Assembly (NCBI RefSeq): GCF_008868155.1
Contig: NZ_WBKR01000013.1
Location: 1-60,124 of the forward strand
From: Micromonospora sp. ALFpr18c
GTDB lineage: Bacteria; Actinomycetota; Actinomycetes; Mycobacteriales; Micromonosporaceae
Direction of reading: 5' to 3'
Length of the DNA stretch: 60,124 nucleotides
Shown in pieces: positions 25,527-34,209 of this stretch; position 1 is the first letter of the stretch; each line of letters begins with the position of its first letter. A program made the position numbers and the translations under genes. The notes under the pieces are model-generated. The model worked only from the letters and a program-made list of their open reading frames with translations, had not been told where the DNA came from and searched no databases.

Positions 25527-27143
25527 TCACCGCAGCTCGATGTCGCTCTGAGCGACGGCGGCGACCAGGCCGCCCCGGCTCAGCGCGACGGCGACCTGCT
25601 CGATCTCGTCGGACATGAAGCGGTCCCGGTCCAGGGTCGGCGCGATGCCGCGGACGAACTCGTACGCCGCCGCGGACGCGGGACTGAGCCCGGCGCGCCG
25701 CTTCGAGATGTCCACCGCCTGGGCCGCGGCGAGCAACTCCACGGCCAGGATGTGCTGGTTGTTCGCGAGCACCCGGCGAGCGTTGCGGGCGGCGATCAGC
25801 CCCATGCTCACCACGTCCTGGTTGTCGCCGTTGGACGGCACGCTCTGGGTGCTCGCCGCGCCGATCGTGCGGTTCTCGGCGACCAGAGCCGTGGCCGGGT
25901 ACTGCGCGCCGGCGAAGCCGCTGTTGAGACCCGGGTCGCCGGTGACCAGGAACTCGGGCAGGCCGTAGCTGAGGTGCCGGTTGAGCAGCCGGTTGGTCCG
26001 GCGCTCGGAGAGGACACCGAGCTGGGTGAGCGCGATCGTCACGAAGTCCATCGCGAACGCGATCGGCTGACCGTGGAAGTTCGCCCCGTGGAAGACCTCG
26101 TGGCCCTCGAAGAAGAGCGGATTGTCGTTCGCCGAGTTGAGCTCGATGTTCAACTTGTTGGTGGCGTGGTACAGGGTGTCGCGTACCGCGCCGAGGACCT
26201 GCGGGATGGCCCGCAGGGAGTACGCCTTCTGCATGTAGACGTCGGTGCGCTGGACGTCCACACCGGACTGCTTGCCCTCCTGGAGCTGGCTGCGCAGCTG
26301 CCGGTGCTCGACGGTGAGCGCGCTACCGCGCATCAGGGAACGCATGTTCGCCGCGGTGTCGATCTGGCCCTGGTGCGGTCGGGCCACGTCGTGCCCCTCG
26401 GCCAGGAACGGGCTGGTGGATCCCTGCAGCGTCTCGATCACCAGGGCGGTGACGATCTCGGCCTGCCGGACCTGGTCCATCGACCGGCCCACGACGAGCG
26501 CGCCGAGGCCGGTCATCGCCGAGGTGCCGTTGATCAGCGCCAGCCCCTCCTTGAAGCGCAGCTGCATCGGCTCGATGCCGTGCTCGCGCAGCACCTCGCC
26601 GGTGGGCACCCGCTGCCCGTCGCGCAGCAGATAGCCCTCACCGATCACGGTGCAGGCGATGTGCGCCAGCGGGGCCAGGTCACCGCTCGCGCCCAGCGAG
26701 CCGATCTCCGGGATGGCCGGGGTCAGGCCGAGGTTCAGGTAGAGCGCCAGCCGTTCCAGCAGCTCCGGGCGGACCGCGGAGTGCCCCTTGGACAGCGCGT
26801 TGAGCCGGGCGGTCACCACCGCCCGCGCCTCGTCCTGGGCGAACAACGGACCCACCCCGGCGGCGTGGCTGCGGACCAGGTTGGTTTGCAGCTCCACCTC
26901 CTTGGCCGTGTCGACCAGCATGTAGATCATCTCGCCGTAGCCGGTGGTGACCCCGTACACCGGCACGTCCTGGCGCACGATGTCCTCGAACAGCATCCGG
27001 CTCTTGCCCGCCCGGGCCAGCGACGACGACGCCACCTCGATGGGTGCGCCCTCCTCTGCCACCCGTCGTACCCCGGAGATGTCCAGGTCCTCGCCCGTGA
27101 TTGCCACTGCCTGCGCGGTCTTGGCCAACGTCAATGCACTCAC
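25527..27143 (-). CDS. MIO-dependent tyrosine aminomutase (SgcC4-like)
   Basis: A 538-residue member of the histidine/phenylalanine ammonia-lyase superfamily. It carries the ASG triad that cyclises to the MIO cofactor (GSLGASGDLAP, residues 152-154) and the catalytic Tyr in VTTGYGEM (Y69). Length equals the tyrosine aminomutases of enediyne pathways (about 539), where L-tyrosine is converted to (S)-beta-tyrosine. Tyrosine ammonia-lyase is the alternative, but the adjoining halogenase, PCP and C genes argue for a mutase. The GTG start at 27143 overlaps the TGA of the C-A-PCP gene (GTGA), so translation is coupled; homology also begins there. The longer upstream frame is the shadow of the NRPS gene. 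Confidence 0.93.
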   Translation of the reverse strand: MSALTLAKTAQAVAITGEDLDISGVRRVAEEGAPIEVASSSLARAGKSRMLFEDIVRQDVPVYGVTTGYGEMIYMLVDTAKEVELQTNLVRSHAAGVGPLFAQDEARAVVTARLNALSKGHSAVRPELLERLALYLNLGLTPAIPEIGSLGASGDLAPLAHIACTVIGEGYLLRDGQRVPTGEVLREHGIEPMQLRFKEGLALINGTSAMTGLGALVVGRSMDQVRQAEIVTALVIETLQGSTSPFLAEGHDVARPHQGQIDTAANMRSLMRGSALTVEHRQLRSQLQEGKQSGVDVQRTDVYMQKAYSLRAIPQVLGAVRDTLYHATNKLNIELNSANDNPLFFEGHEVFHGANFHGQPIAFAMDFVTIALTQLGVLSERRTNRLLNRHLSYGLPEFLVTGDPGLNSGFAGAQYPATALVAENRTIGAASTQSVPSNGDNQDVVSMGLIAARNARRVLANNQHILAVELLAAAQAVDISKRRAGLSPASAAAYEFVRGIAPTLDRDRFMSDEIEQVAVALSRGGLVAAVAQSDIELR

Positions 27144-30100
27144 TCCATCGCGTCCGTGACAGCCCTCAGGTCTGCCGAATCCGCTGGTATCGAACGGTCG
27201 TGTGCCGTGCGGGTCGCCTCGATCAGGGCGGCCATGCCGGCCAACGTGTGGTGGGTGAAGCAGTCCCGCAGCGTCACCGTGACGCCGAAGCGACGCCGGA
27301 TCCGTGCCACGAGCGGTGGGACGAGCAGCGAGTGCCCGCCGGCGGCGAAGAACGTCGACTCGGCGTCGACGGGTCCCCCACCGAGCAGGGCCGACCAGAC
27401 CTCGGCCAGCGCCTGCTCCACCGGGCCGGTCGGGGCGCGGCGGGCCGACGCCGATCGGGGTGCCGGCAGCCGGCGGCGGTCCACCTTGCCCGCCGCCGTG
27501 CGGGGCAACCGGCCGGGCATCGACTCGAAGGAGACGAGCACCATCGCCGTGCCGAACCGCCGGCGCAGGTGCGTCCGCCACTCACCCGCCCCGGAGAGCG
27601 GGCCGCCGTCGGGACCGCGACGCGGTACGACGTACGCGGCGAGCCGGACCACCAGGCCGTCCCGGTCGGTCACCGGCACCACGACGCACTCCGCCACCCC
27701 GTCGTGCGCGACCAGCGCCGCCTCGACGTCGGTCAGCTCGACCCGGGTTCCGAGGAGTTTGACCTGCTGGTCGCGGCGCCCGCGGAACTCCAGCAGGCCG
27801 TCCCACCGCCGCCGCGCGAGGTCACCGGTGTGATACCACCGCAGGCCCGTCCCGTCGTCCGGGTGGCCGGCGGGGGCCCGGAAGGCGGACCCGGTGCCGC
27901 CACCGCCGACGTAGCCGTCGCAGACGTGCCGGCTGCGCACCACGATCTCGCCGGTGACCCCGGTCGGGCAGGGCCGGCCCGCCTCGTCGAGGACCAGGAC
28001 CTGCCGTCCGGGGATGGGACGTCCGATCGGCACGGTCGCCGGCACCGGGCCGGTGATGTCGTGCCAGGTGGCCGCGATCGTCTCGGTCGGGCCGTAGATG
28101 TTGGCCAGCCGGGTGTCCGGCAGTGCCCGGCGGAACCCGTCGACGAGCGGACCCGACAGCGCCTCGCCCATGAGCACCAGCCGGGACAGGCCGGTGGGCC
28201 GGTCGGCCGGCTCCCGGGCCGCGATGACGGCCAGCAGCTCCCGGGCGAAGCTCGGAACGGTCTGCAGGAAGGTGATCCGCTCCCGCACCAGCCAGTCGGC
28301 CAGCTTCTCGGGGTGCACGCGGATCCGGTCCGGCACCGGGTGCAGGGTGCCGCCGCCGACCAGCGTGGCGAACACCTCGCAGATGCTCGGGTCGTGCTCG
28401 GGGGTGACCCACTGGGCCACGCGGGCGCCGGGGGCCAACTCCAGCGCCTCGGCCATCCACCCGACGAACTGGGCGAGCGCGCGGTGGGGTTGGGCGATGC
28501 CCTTGGGCCGTCCGGTCGAGCCCGAGGTGTAGGCGATGTAGGCGGTCCGGGAGCCCGGGTCGTGCACCGCCGGCACGCTCGCCCCGCCCGGTGCCGGCCC
28601 GGGCGCGGTCACGTCGATCACCCGGCCGTCGAGGTCGTCGCGGAACCAGCGGGTCAGTTCGTCAGCCGGGTCCTCGCCGACCCGTAGCAGGCAGGCCGGG
28701 CGCAGCTCGGCGAGCACCGCCCGGCCCCGCTCGCCCGCGTCGCCGGCGCCGAACCACACCAGGTGGCCGCCGGCGCGCAGGACGCCCAGCGACGCGGCGA
28801 GCTGCCACGGACCGGGCTCCATCCGGACCGCGACCGGTGCGCCGTCGACGGGCAACCTGCTCAGGTACGCGGCCAGGGCCGCCGACCGGCGCTCCAGCTC
28901 GTCGTACGTCCAGCGGTCGTTTCCCCCGGCCACCGCGATCGCCTGCGGCATCCGACCGGCGTGCCGGGTGACGCTCTCGTACACCGGTGGGGGTTCGGCG
29001 TCCCGGGTCTGCGGCACCGGGTCGAGCGCCGCCGGCTCGTCCAGCGGCAGCCGGTCCACCCGCGTGTCCGGGGCCGCCAGCGCGGCCGACAGCAGGGTGC
29101 GGACCTGCCCGAGCACACCCACCGCCGAGACCGCCTCGAACCGGTCCCCCCGGTAGGTCAGGGTGCCGGACACCGTCGGCCAGGTACGGCGGACGGTGAC
29201 CACCAGATCCGCGACGGTCGGCCCGCCGTCGAGGACGTCCGCCAGGTGTGTCCCGGCACCGGCCAGCCGCAGGTCGGCCTCCGGCCCGGGAACGGCCAGC
29301 ACGACGTCGCAGAACGGCACCCGGCCCCGGTCCCGCTCAACGGGCAGCTCCCCGACCAGCCGCGCGAACGGCAGGTCGCGGTGTGCGGTGGCGGCCCGGA
29401 CCACGGCCGCGGCGCGGCCCACCGCCTCGGTGAAGGTGGGGGCGCCGCCGAGGTCGGTGCAGAGCACCACCAGGTTGTCACAGGGGCCGACGAGACCGGT
29501 GAACCCCGGCGGGAGCACCGGAACGGGCAGCACCACGCTGATCCGGTCGTCGTCGCCGTACCGGTGCAGGACGGCCTGGAGCGCGGCCAGCAGGACCACC
29601 GTCGGGCTGGTCCGTCGGGCCCGGCAGAACGCGGCGAGTCGGCCGGCCAACCCGGTGCCCCAGTCGAACGGGTGCACGCCGGCGGTGGCCGACGGCCGGG
29701 TGCCGGGGTCGTGGTCGACGGGCAGCGGCACCGGCGGGGGCGCGGGGGTGAGGGCGTCGGTCCACCAGTCCAGCAACTGCCGGCCGGCCGGCCCGGCGAC
29801 CAGGTCGCGCTGCCACCGGATGTAGTCGGCGTAGCGGGGCGCCGGTGGCAGCGCCGCCGGACCGGCGACGGCGGGCCGCACGACGGCGGCGTAGCAGACC
29901 GACAACTCGTCGACGAGGATGGAGACCGACTGGTCGTCGGCCACGGCGCGGTGCAACGCCAGCACCAGCCGGTACGCGGCCGCGCCGGTCCGTACCAGGG
30001 TCAGACGGGCCAGTGGACCATCGGTGGCGTGCTCCGGGGCGGCGGCCGCGGCGGCGCAGACCCGGTCGGCCGCGCGCTCGTTCCCGACGTCGGCCAGGTG

Positions 30101-30400
30101 GGTCAGGTCGACGTGGACGAAGGCGCGCTCGGGATCGACGGCGACCACCGGCACCGGACGGCCGTCCACCTCGGCCAGTCGGGTCCGCAGCACCTCGTGC
30201 CGATCCAACACCGCGCGCCACGCGATGCGCAGCGCCGGCACGTCGACCGGTCCGTCGATCTGCCAGCTGCGCACGATCCGGTGCACCCCCCGGTACGGGG
30301 CGAGGCGTTCCAGCAGCCACACGCCGTCCTGCGCCCAGGACGTGCCGACGAGGTCGGCACCCGTCTCGGACGTACCGGCCAGCGCAGTGTCTCTGCTCAT
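27140..30400 (-). CDS. NRPS protein C*-A-PCP with degenerate condensation domain
   Basis: A 1086-residue NRPS. Residues about 15-440 form a condensation-like domain whose HHxxxDG motif reads HRAVADD (150-156), so the catalytic second His is Arg. Residues about 460-960 form an adenylation domain with AYTSGSTGRPKG, IYGPTETI, YHTGDLARR and PRTAAGKVDR; the core acidic Asp is in EHDPSICEVF. Residues about 990-1070 form a PCP with FFAAGGHSLL (Ser 1024). It should activate beta-tyrosine or a variant and load a PCP, as SgcC1 does in C-1027, where the domain is free-standing. Start: ATG 30400; GTG 30406 is two codons longer, and neither has a good ribosome binding site. It leads the operon and is divergent from the free PCP gene. 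Confidence 0.92.
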   Translation of the reverse strand: MSRDTALAGTSETGADLVGTSWAQDGVWLLERLAPYRGVHRIVRSWQIDGPVDVPALRIAWRAVLDRHEVLRTRLAEVDGRPVPVVAVDPERAFVHVDLTHLADVGNERAADRVCAAAAAAPEHATDGPLARLTLVRTGAAAYRLVLALHRAVADDQSVSILVDELSVCYAAVVRPAVAGPAALPPAPRYADYIRWQRDLVAGPAGRQLLDWWTDALTPAPPPVPLPVDHDPGTRPSATAGVHPFDWGTGLAGRLAAFCRARRTSPTVVLLAALQAVLHRYGDDDRISVVLPVPVLPPGFTGLVGPCDNLVVLCTDLGGAPTFTEAVGRAAAVVRAATAHRDLPFARLVGELPVERDRGRVPFCDVVLAVPGPEADLRLAGAGTHLADVLDGGPTVADLVVTVRRTWPTVSGTLTYRGDRFEAVSAVGVLGQVRTLLSAALAAPDTRVDRLPLDEPAALDPVPQTRDAEPPPVYESVTRHAGRMPQAIAVAGGNDRWTYDELERRSAALAAYLSRLPVDGAPVAVRMEPGPWQLAASLGVLRAGGHLVWFGAGDAGERGRAVLAELRPACLLRVGEDPADELTRWFRDDLDGRVIDVTAPGPAPGGASVPAVHDPGSRTAYIAYTSGSTGRPKGIAQPHRALAQFVGWMAEALELAPGARVAQWVTPEHDPSICEVFATLVGGGTLHPVPDRIRVHPEKLADWLVRERITFLQTVPSFARELLAVIAAREPADRPTGLSRLVLMGEALSGPLVDGFRRALPDTRLANIYGPTETIAATWHDITGPVPATVPIGRPIPGRQVLVLDEAGRPCPTGVTGEIVVRSRHVCDGYVGGGGTGSAFRAPAGHPDDGTGLRWYHTGDLARRRWDGLLEFRGRRDQQVKLLGTRVELTDVEAALVAHDGVAECVVVPVTDRDGLVVRLAAYVVPRRGPDGGPLSGAGEWRTHLRRRFGTAMVLVSFESMPGRLPRTAAGKVDRRRLPAPRSASARRAPTGPVEQALAEVWSALLGGGPVDAESTFFAAGGHSLLVPPLVARIRRRFGVTVTLRDCFTHHTLAGMAALIEATRTAHDRSIPADSADLRAVTDAME

Positions 30401-30546
30401 TGCCACGGTCGAATCGTGGCACGCGGCAATGGGCGGGTCTTCTCAACAATTGCGATCCCGAAAATCGAGCACATCCGATTGCGGGACGGGATTCCGCCGC
30501 GTCGACCGACCGGGGTGACGCCGCCACGGGCCGCGTGCGCAGCCGC

Positions 30547-30562
30547 GCAATCGCAAGGATGC
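30547..30562 (+). promoter_or_regulatory. Candidate cluster operator, copy 4
   Basis: GCAATCGCAAGGATGC, in the 277-bp divergent promoter region between the NRPS operon (minus) and the free PCP gene (plus), 115 bp before the PCP start. Both half-sites are intact. The same region has a 6-bp inverted repeat GCCACG-N7-CGTGGC at 30403-30421, right at the NRPS start. Confidence 0.45.
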
Positions 30563-30677
30563 GCGCGCCCACCGGCCGCACCGATCATGGGATGCGCGGT
30601 ACGCCGTGCCTGCTGCAGCCCGGCGTGTGGCCAGCCGGCCACGCGTACCGCACCTCGCCACGAAGGGAGCATTGCGA

Positions 30678-30968
30678 ATGACGGATATCGATCAGGACGG
30701 CGTGCGTCAGTCAGCGGTCGAAAAGCGTGTCGAGGCGATCTGGCGCGAGGTTCTGCACATGCCGCAGGATCGACCCGACGCGACATTCTTCGAATTGCAG
30801 GGACAGTCCATCTCGGCGGTTCGCATCATCACGCGCATCGAGGACGAGCTCGGCGCGGTGGTGGACGTCGGGCTGCTCTTCGAGGACCCGGACCTGGCGA
30901 CCTTCACGGCGGCGGTCGTGGCCGCCGTCGGGCAGACGGCGGACGCGCAGGCGGCCAACCCGGCCTGA
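30678..30968 (+). CDS. Free-standing peptidyl carrier protein (SgcC2-like)
   Basis: A 96-residue carrier protein. The phosphopantetheine site is in FFELQGQSISAVRI (Ser 44), a variant of the usual LGGHSL. The helical pattern and the acidic surface fit a type II PCP. In C-1027 the homologous SgcC2 carries beta-tyrosine through chlorination, hydroxylation and transfer by the free C enzyme. The ATG at 30678 follows GAAGGGAGC at 9 nt. It is a single-gene transcript ended by a terminator. Having both this PCP and one fused to the A domain is unusual; the adenylation domain may load this protein in trans. Confidence 0.9.
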   Translation: MTDIDQDGVRQSAVEKRVEAIWREVLHMPQDRPDATFFELQGQSISAVRIITRIEDELGAVVDVGLLFEDPDLATFTAAVVAAVGQTADAQAANPA

Positions 30969-30988
30969 CCGGCACGAGATCGGACCTC

Positions 30989-31014
30989 GCGGACCCACCT
31001 CCGGGTGGGTCCGC
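30989..31014. terminator. Hairpin after the free PCP gene
   Basis: An 11-bp perfect stem GCGGACCCACC / GGTGGGTCCGC with loop TCCG and then TTCGTC on the plus strand. Confidence 0.75.
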
Positions 31015-31076
31015 TTCGTCGTGCCCGGTCCCGCCCTCCCGGGCGATCATCCGGCGCCGCCGGCGGGCGCCCCACG

Positions 31077-31110
31077 ACGCGACCCCGGGCCCACCGGCCC
31101 GGGGTCGCGT
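31077..31110. terminator. Hairpin at the end of the PKS operon
   Basis: About 15 bp of perfect pairing (ACGCGACCCCGGGCC / GGCCCGGGGTCGCGT) around loop CACC, 10 bp past the stop of the methyltransferase gene on the minus strand. Confidence 0.78.
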
Positions 31111-31119
31111 ACGGAGGGT

Positions 31120-31809
31120 TCAGCGGCGCTGGGCGATGGTGAGCCCGTCCGCGATCGGCAGCATGACCGTCTCGAAGCGGTCGTCGGCGGCCAGCGTCGC
31201 GTTGAACGCGCGCAACGTCTGCGCGGCGCGGCGAGGCAGGCCGGGCTCGGCCAGCTCCGGATCCAGGACGTACCCGTCGAGCAGGACGTTGTCCGCCAGC
31301 AGCAGGCCGCCGGGGCGCAGCAGCGGCACCACGGCCTCGTAGTAGGTGGGGTAGTTCATCTTGTCGGCGTCGATGAAGACCAGGTCGACGACCGTGTCGG
31401 CGGCCATCGACCGCAGCGTGCGGGCCGCCGAGCCGAGCCGGAACTCGATCCGGTCGGCCACCCCGGCCCGCTCCCAGGAGGCGCGGGCGATGTCGATCCA
31501 CCGGTCCGTGACGTCGCAGGTCACCACCCGCGCGCCCGGGGCGAGCCCGCGGGCGATGGCCAGCGCCGACAGCCCGGTGAACGTCCCGATGTCCACCGCC
31601 GTACGCGCCCCGACAAGGCGGGTGAGGATGGTCAGCAGCGCGGCCTGCTCGACCGGCACCATCATCCCCGCCGCCTCGCCCACCCCGCGGGTCGAGTCGA
31701 CCAGCCCGCTCAACGCGGGGTCCGGCGGCGAGCTGGACCGGACCAGATAGTCCCGGACCGCCTGGTTGACCGGCACGTGCTTGACCTCAGCGAACCCGGC
31801 GCCGGTCAC
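31120..31809 (-). CDS. SAM-dependent O-methyltransferase, caffeoyl-CoA OMT type
   Basis: A 229-residue class I methyltransferase. The SAM motif is AVDIGTFTGLSALAIA, and the metal/catechol-binding segment is VFIDADKMNYPTYYEAVVP with LLADNVLLDG, as in cation-dependent catechol OMTs. It would methylate a catechol hydroxyl, which the chlorinated beta-tyrosine unit gains after HpaB-type hydroxylation; the SgcD4-type role on an aryl acid is an alternative. The GTG at 31809 follows GAGGAGGT and overlaps the P450 stop (GTGA), so expression is coupled. It is the last gene of the PKS operon. A methoxyaryl group in the product is a reasonable but unproven prediction. Confidence 0.88.
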   Translation of the reverse strand: MTGAGFAEVKHVPVNQAVRDYLVRSSSPPDPALSGLVDSTRGVGEAAGMMVPVEQAALLTILTRLVGARTAVDIGTFTGLSALAIARGLAPGARVVTCDVTDRWIDIARASWERAGVADRIEFRLGSAARTLRSMAADTVVDLVFIDADKMNYPTYYEAVVPLLRPGGLLLADNVLLDGYVLDPELAEPGLPRRAAQTLRAFNATLAADDRFETVMLPIADGLTIAQRR

Positions 31810-33176
31810 ACGTACCTCCTCGACGGGCCGTCCGCGGTGACCCGCATCGGCAGGCCGCCCCGGATCCGCAGCGACAGCATCGGCTCCGGGACGATCCGGT
31901 GCGCGGGATCGGCGGTGAGCCGCAGCTCCCGGATGACCATGGCGACCACGAAGGTGGCCTCCATCAGCCCCAGGTTGTTGCCGACGCAGAACCGGGGGCC
32001 CGCGCCGAACGGCACGTACGCGTACCGGGGCCGGCCCCCGGAGCGGGACGGGTCGAACCGGTCCGGGTCGAAGCGTTCCGGGTCGTCCCAGAAATCCGGA
32101 TGGCGGTGCAGGGTGTACGGGCAGATCAGCACGTCCGCGCCGGCCGGCACGTGGTACCCGCCGATCTCGTCCGGCCCCTGCGCGATGCGCGAGAGCATCC
32201 ACACCGGCGGGTACAGCCGCATCGCCTCGTTGACCACCTGGGCGATGAACCGCAGCCCGGCGAGATCGTCGTACACGGGCAGCCGGTCGCCGAGCACCTC
32301 CACCGCCTCGGCGTGGACCCGTTCCCGTACCTGCGGGTGCTGGTCGAGCAGATGGAAGGTCCAGCCCAGCGTGCTGGCCGTCGTCTCGTGCCCGGCCAGC
32401 AGCAGGGTGACCAACTCGTCGCGCATCCGCAGCCGGCCGACCTGTGGGTCGGCCTCCTGCCGGGTCGAGACGATCAACCTGGTCAGCGCGTCGTCACCCT
32501 CCTCGCCGCGGGCCCGCCGCTCGGCCACGAGGGCGTCGACGATCCGCTGCAACTCCCGGCGGGCGCGCCGGAAGCGCAACTGGTGCGGCAGCGGCAGCCA
32601 GGTCGGCACCGAACCCATCGTGACCATCTCGAACATGGCCTGGTCCTGCATGATCTCGAAGTTGTGCCCCACCGAGCTGTGCCCGCTGAGGTCGCTGTCG
32701 AGCAGGGTGCGGCCCAGCACCCCGAGGGTGAGCCCGGTCATCTCCCGGACGATGTCGACGGGGGCGCCGTCGCGGTGCTCGCGCAGCCGGTCGACCAACC
32801 GGGCGGCCTCCTCGACCACCACGCCGGCCTGCGCGGCGATCCGCTTGGCCTGGAACGCCGGCTGGATCACCCGGCGCTGCTTGCGCCACAGCTCACCCTC
32901 GCTGGTGAGCAGGCCGTCGCCGAGGGCCCGACGGGCCTGGGCCAGCCCGACCCCCTTGTGGAAGTTCTGGCTGTTGTCGGCCAGTACGTGCTTCGCGTGG
33001 TCGGGGTGGTTGAAGAAGTAGAGCGTCTTGAAGCTGGGCCCGAGCCGGACGGCGTCACCATAGCTCGCCGCCGTGCGCATGAGGCCCAGCCGGTCCCGGC
33101 CGAGCTGCCAGAGCGTCCGGAGCATCGCCGGCCCGGTCGGACCCACCGGCACCTGACGGATCTCCGTGGTGGTCAT
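31806..33176 (-). CDS. Cytochrome P450 (third), fatty-acid/CYP102-like class
   Basis: A 456-residue P450, longer and of a different subclass from the two at the left. The I-helix motif is LLLAGHETTAS, the ExxR is in VVNEAMRLYPPVW and the heme loop is FGAGPRFCVGNNLG. The PPVW and PFGAGPRFC style is that of class E/group IV-like P450s (CYP4/102-type), seen also for P450s in enediyne operons. The ATG at 33176 overlaps the flavin reductase stop (ATGA). Placed within the PKS operon, it is the best of the three P450s for a step on the nascent core or on the aryl unit. Confidence 0.93.
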   Translation of the reverse strand: MTTTEIRQVPVGPTGPAMLRTLWQLGRDRLGLMRTAASYGDAVRLGPSFKTLYFFNHPDHAKHVLADNSQNFHKGVGLAQARRALGDGLLTSEGELWRKQRRVIQPAFQAKRIAAQAGVVVEEAARLVDRLREHRDGAPVDIVREMTGLTLGVLGRTLLDSDLSGHSSVGHNFEIMQDQAMFEMVTMGSVPTWLPLPHQLRFRRARRELQRIVDALVAERRARGEEGDDALTRLIVSTRQEADPQVGRLRMRDELVTLLLAGHETTASTLGWTFHLLDQHPQVRERVHAEAVEVLGDRLPVYDDLAGLRFIAQVVNEAMRLYPPVWMLSRIAQGPDEIGGYHVPAGADVLICPYTLHRHPDFWDDPERFDPDRFDPSRSGGRPRYAYVPFGAGPRFCVGNNLGLMEATFVVAMVIRELRLTADPAHRIVPEPMLSLRIRGGLPMRVTADGPSRRYV

Positions 33177-33754
33177 CCCGTCACCCCGCCCCGGGCCGTG
33201 GCGTGCCACGCCGGCACACCGTCGGCGAGGTCGACCCCGTCCGGGTTGAGCTGCCGGAACCGGCCGTGCACGAACAGCACCCCGTCGGTCTGCGGCTCAC
33301 GGCGCACCGACAGGAGGCTCCCGACGAAGATGGTGTGGTCGCCACCCTCGTAGGACCGCCACAGTTGGCACTCGAAGTGCGCCAGCGCCCCGGTGATCAG
33401 TGGTGCGCCGGTGAGCCGGCCGGCGACCCAGTCGACCGCGTCGAACTGGGCGGCCCCCAGCGGGCGGCGCCGGTTCGCGAAGTGCCGGGCCACCGGCTCC
33501 TGATGCGCGGCCAGTACGGAGACCCCGAACTGGCCGCGCTCCAGGAGACTGCCGTGCATGATCGCCTGCTGGTCGACGCAGACCAGCACCAGGGGCGGGT
33601 CGAGGGACACCGACGTGAACGAGTTCGCCGTCATCCCGTGTGGACAATCGCCGCCCACCGTCACCACGGTCACGCCCGTGGCGAACGAGCCGAACGCTCG
33701 GCGCAGCTGGACGGGGTCGGACGGCTCGACGGCGGACTCTGACTGGACGTTCAC
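33173..33754 (-). CDS. Flavin reductase (SgcE6-like)
   Basis: A 193-residue NAD(P)H:flavin oxidoreductase of the FMN-binding split-barrel family. Motifs are FATGVTVVTVGG near the N-terminus, the conserved GMTANSFTSVSLDPPLVLVC and HFECQLWRSYEGGDHTIFVG. Such proteins give free FADH2 to two-component oxygenases and halogenases; SgcE6 serves both SgcC and SgcC3 in C-1027. Here it is the only such reductase I see, so it should serve the halogenase, the HpaB-type hydroxylase and the HsaA-like monooxygenase together. The GTG at 33754 follows GGGAGG. It ends within the start of the P450 gene. Confidence 0.93.
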   Translation of the reverse strand: MNVQSESAVEPSDPVQLRRAFGSFATGVTVVTVGGDCPHGMTANSFTSVSLDPPLVLVCVDQQAIMHGSLLERGQFGVSVLAAHQEPVARHFANRRRPLGAAQFDAVDWVAGRLTGAPLITGALAHFECQLWRSYEGGDHTIFVGSLLSVRREPQTDGVLFVHGRFRQLNPDGVDLADGVPAWHATARGGVTG

Positions 33755-33773
33755 GTGTACCTCCCGTGTGTCG

Positions 33774-34208
33774 CTACGCCACCCGTGCCCGGTAGGGCCC
33801 CAGGGCCCGGGCCAACGACTCCGGGACCCGGGCAGGGCTGGTGCGGTTGTTCGGCCCGCGCATACAGGCCACCCGTTGACGGCCACGGGCGACCAGCACC
33901 TCGTCGTCAGGGTGCAGCCGGACGTAGTCGAAGCCGAATTCGATCTGCGTCTGCGTCAGCTCGACCAACCGCATCCGGATGGCCAGCTGGTCGAAGGCGG
34001 TGATCTCCGCGAAGAACTCGCAGTCCACCCTCAACGTGAACAGCTTCAGGTCGCCGCGCAGGTCGGCGAGGATGTCGTTCGCCTTGTCGTGCAGGAACAT
34101 CTCCCGGCACCGCCCCTGCCAGCGCAGGTAGTTGACGTAGTAGACGTTCCCGACGAGGTTGGTCTCCTCGAACCCCACGGTGTGCCGGTACTCGTAGTAG
34201 TCCTCCAT
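33774..34208 (-). CDS. tebC: Enediyne thioesterase (TEBC/E10)
   Basis: A 144-residue hotdog-fold thioesterase. The segment ETNLVGNVYYVNYLRWQG followed by REMFLHD is the signature of enediyne thioesterases such as SgcE10, CalE7 and DynE7. These release the polyene from the PKS, by hydrolysis and decarboxylation, giving heptaene or related intermediates. Family members lack the usual catalytic carboxylate, which fits this sequence. The ATG at 34208 lies one base after the PksE stop, so it is co-translated with the PKS, the usual arrangement in enediyne operons. It is one of the most specific markers of the cluster type. Confidence 0.96.
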   Translation of the reverse strand: MEDYYEYRHTVGFEETNLVGNVYYVNYLRWQGRCREMFLHDKANDILADLRGDLKLFTLRVDCEFFAEITAFDQLAIRMRLVELTQTQIEFGFDYVRLHPDDEVLVARGRQRVACMRGPNNRTSPARVPESLARALGPYRARVA

Positions 34209-34209
34209 C

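Noticed and set aside
25527..27581. Longer aminomutase starting at 27581
   Set aside because: The added 146 residues are the shadow of the NRPS PCP region. The GTG at 27143 overlaps the NRPS stop and fits the length of known tyrosine aminomutases.
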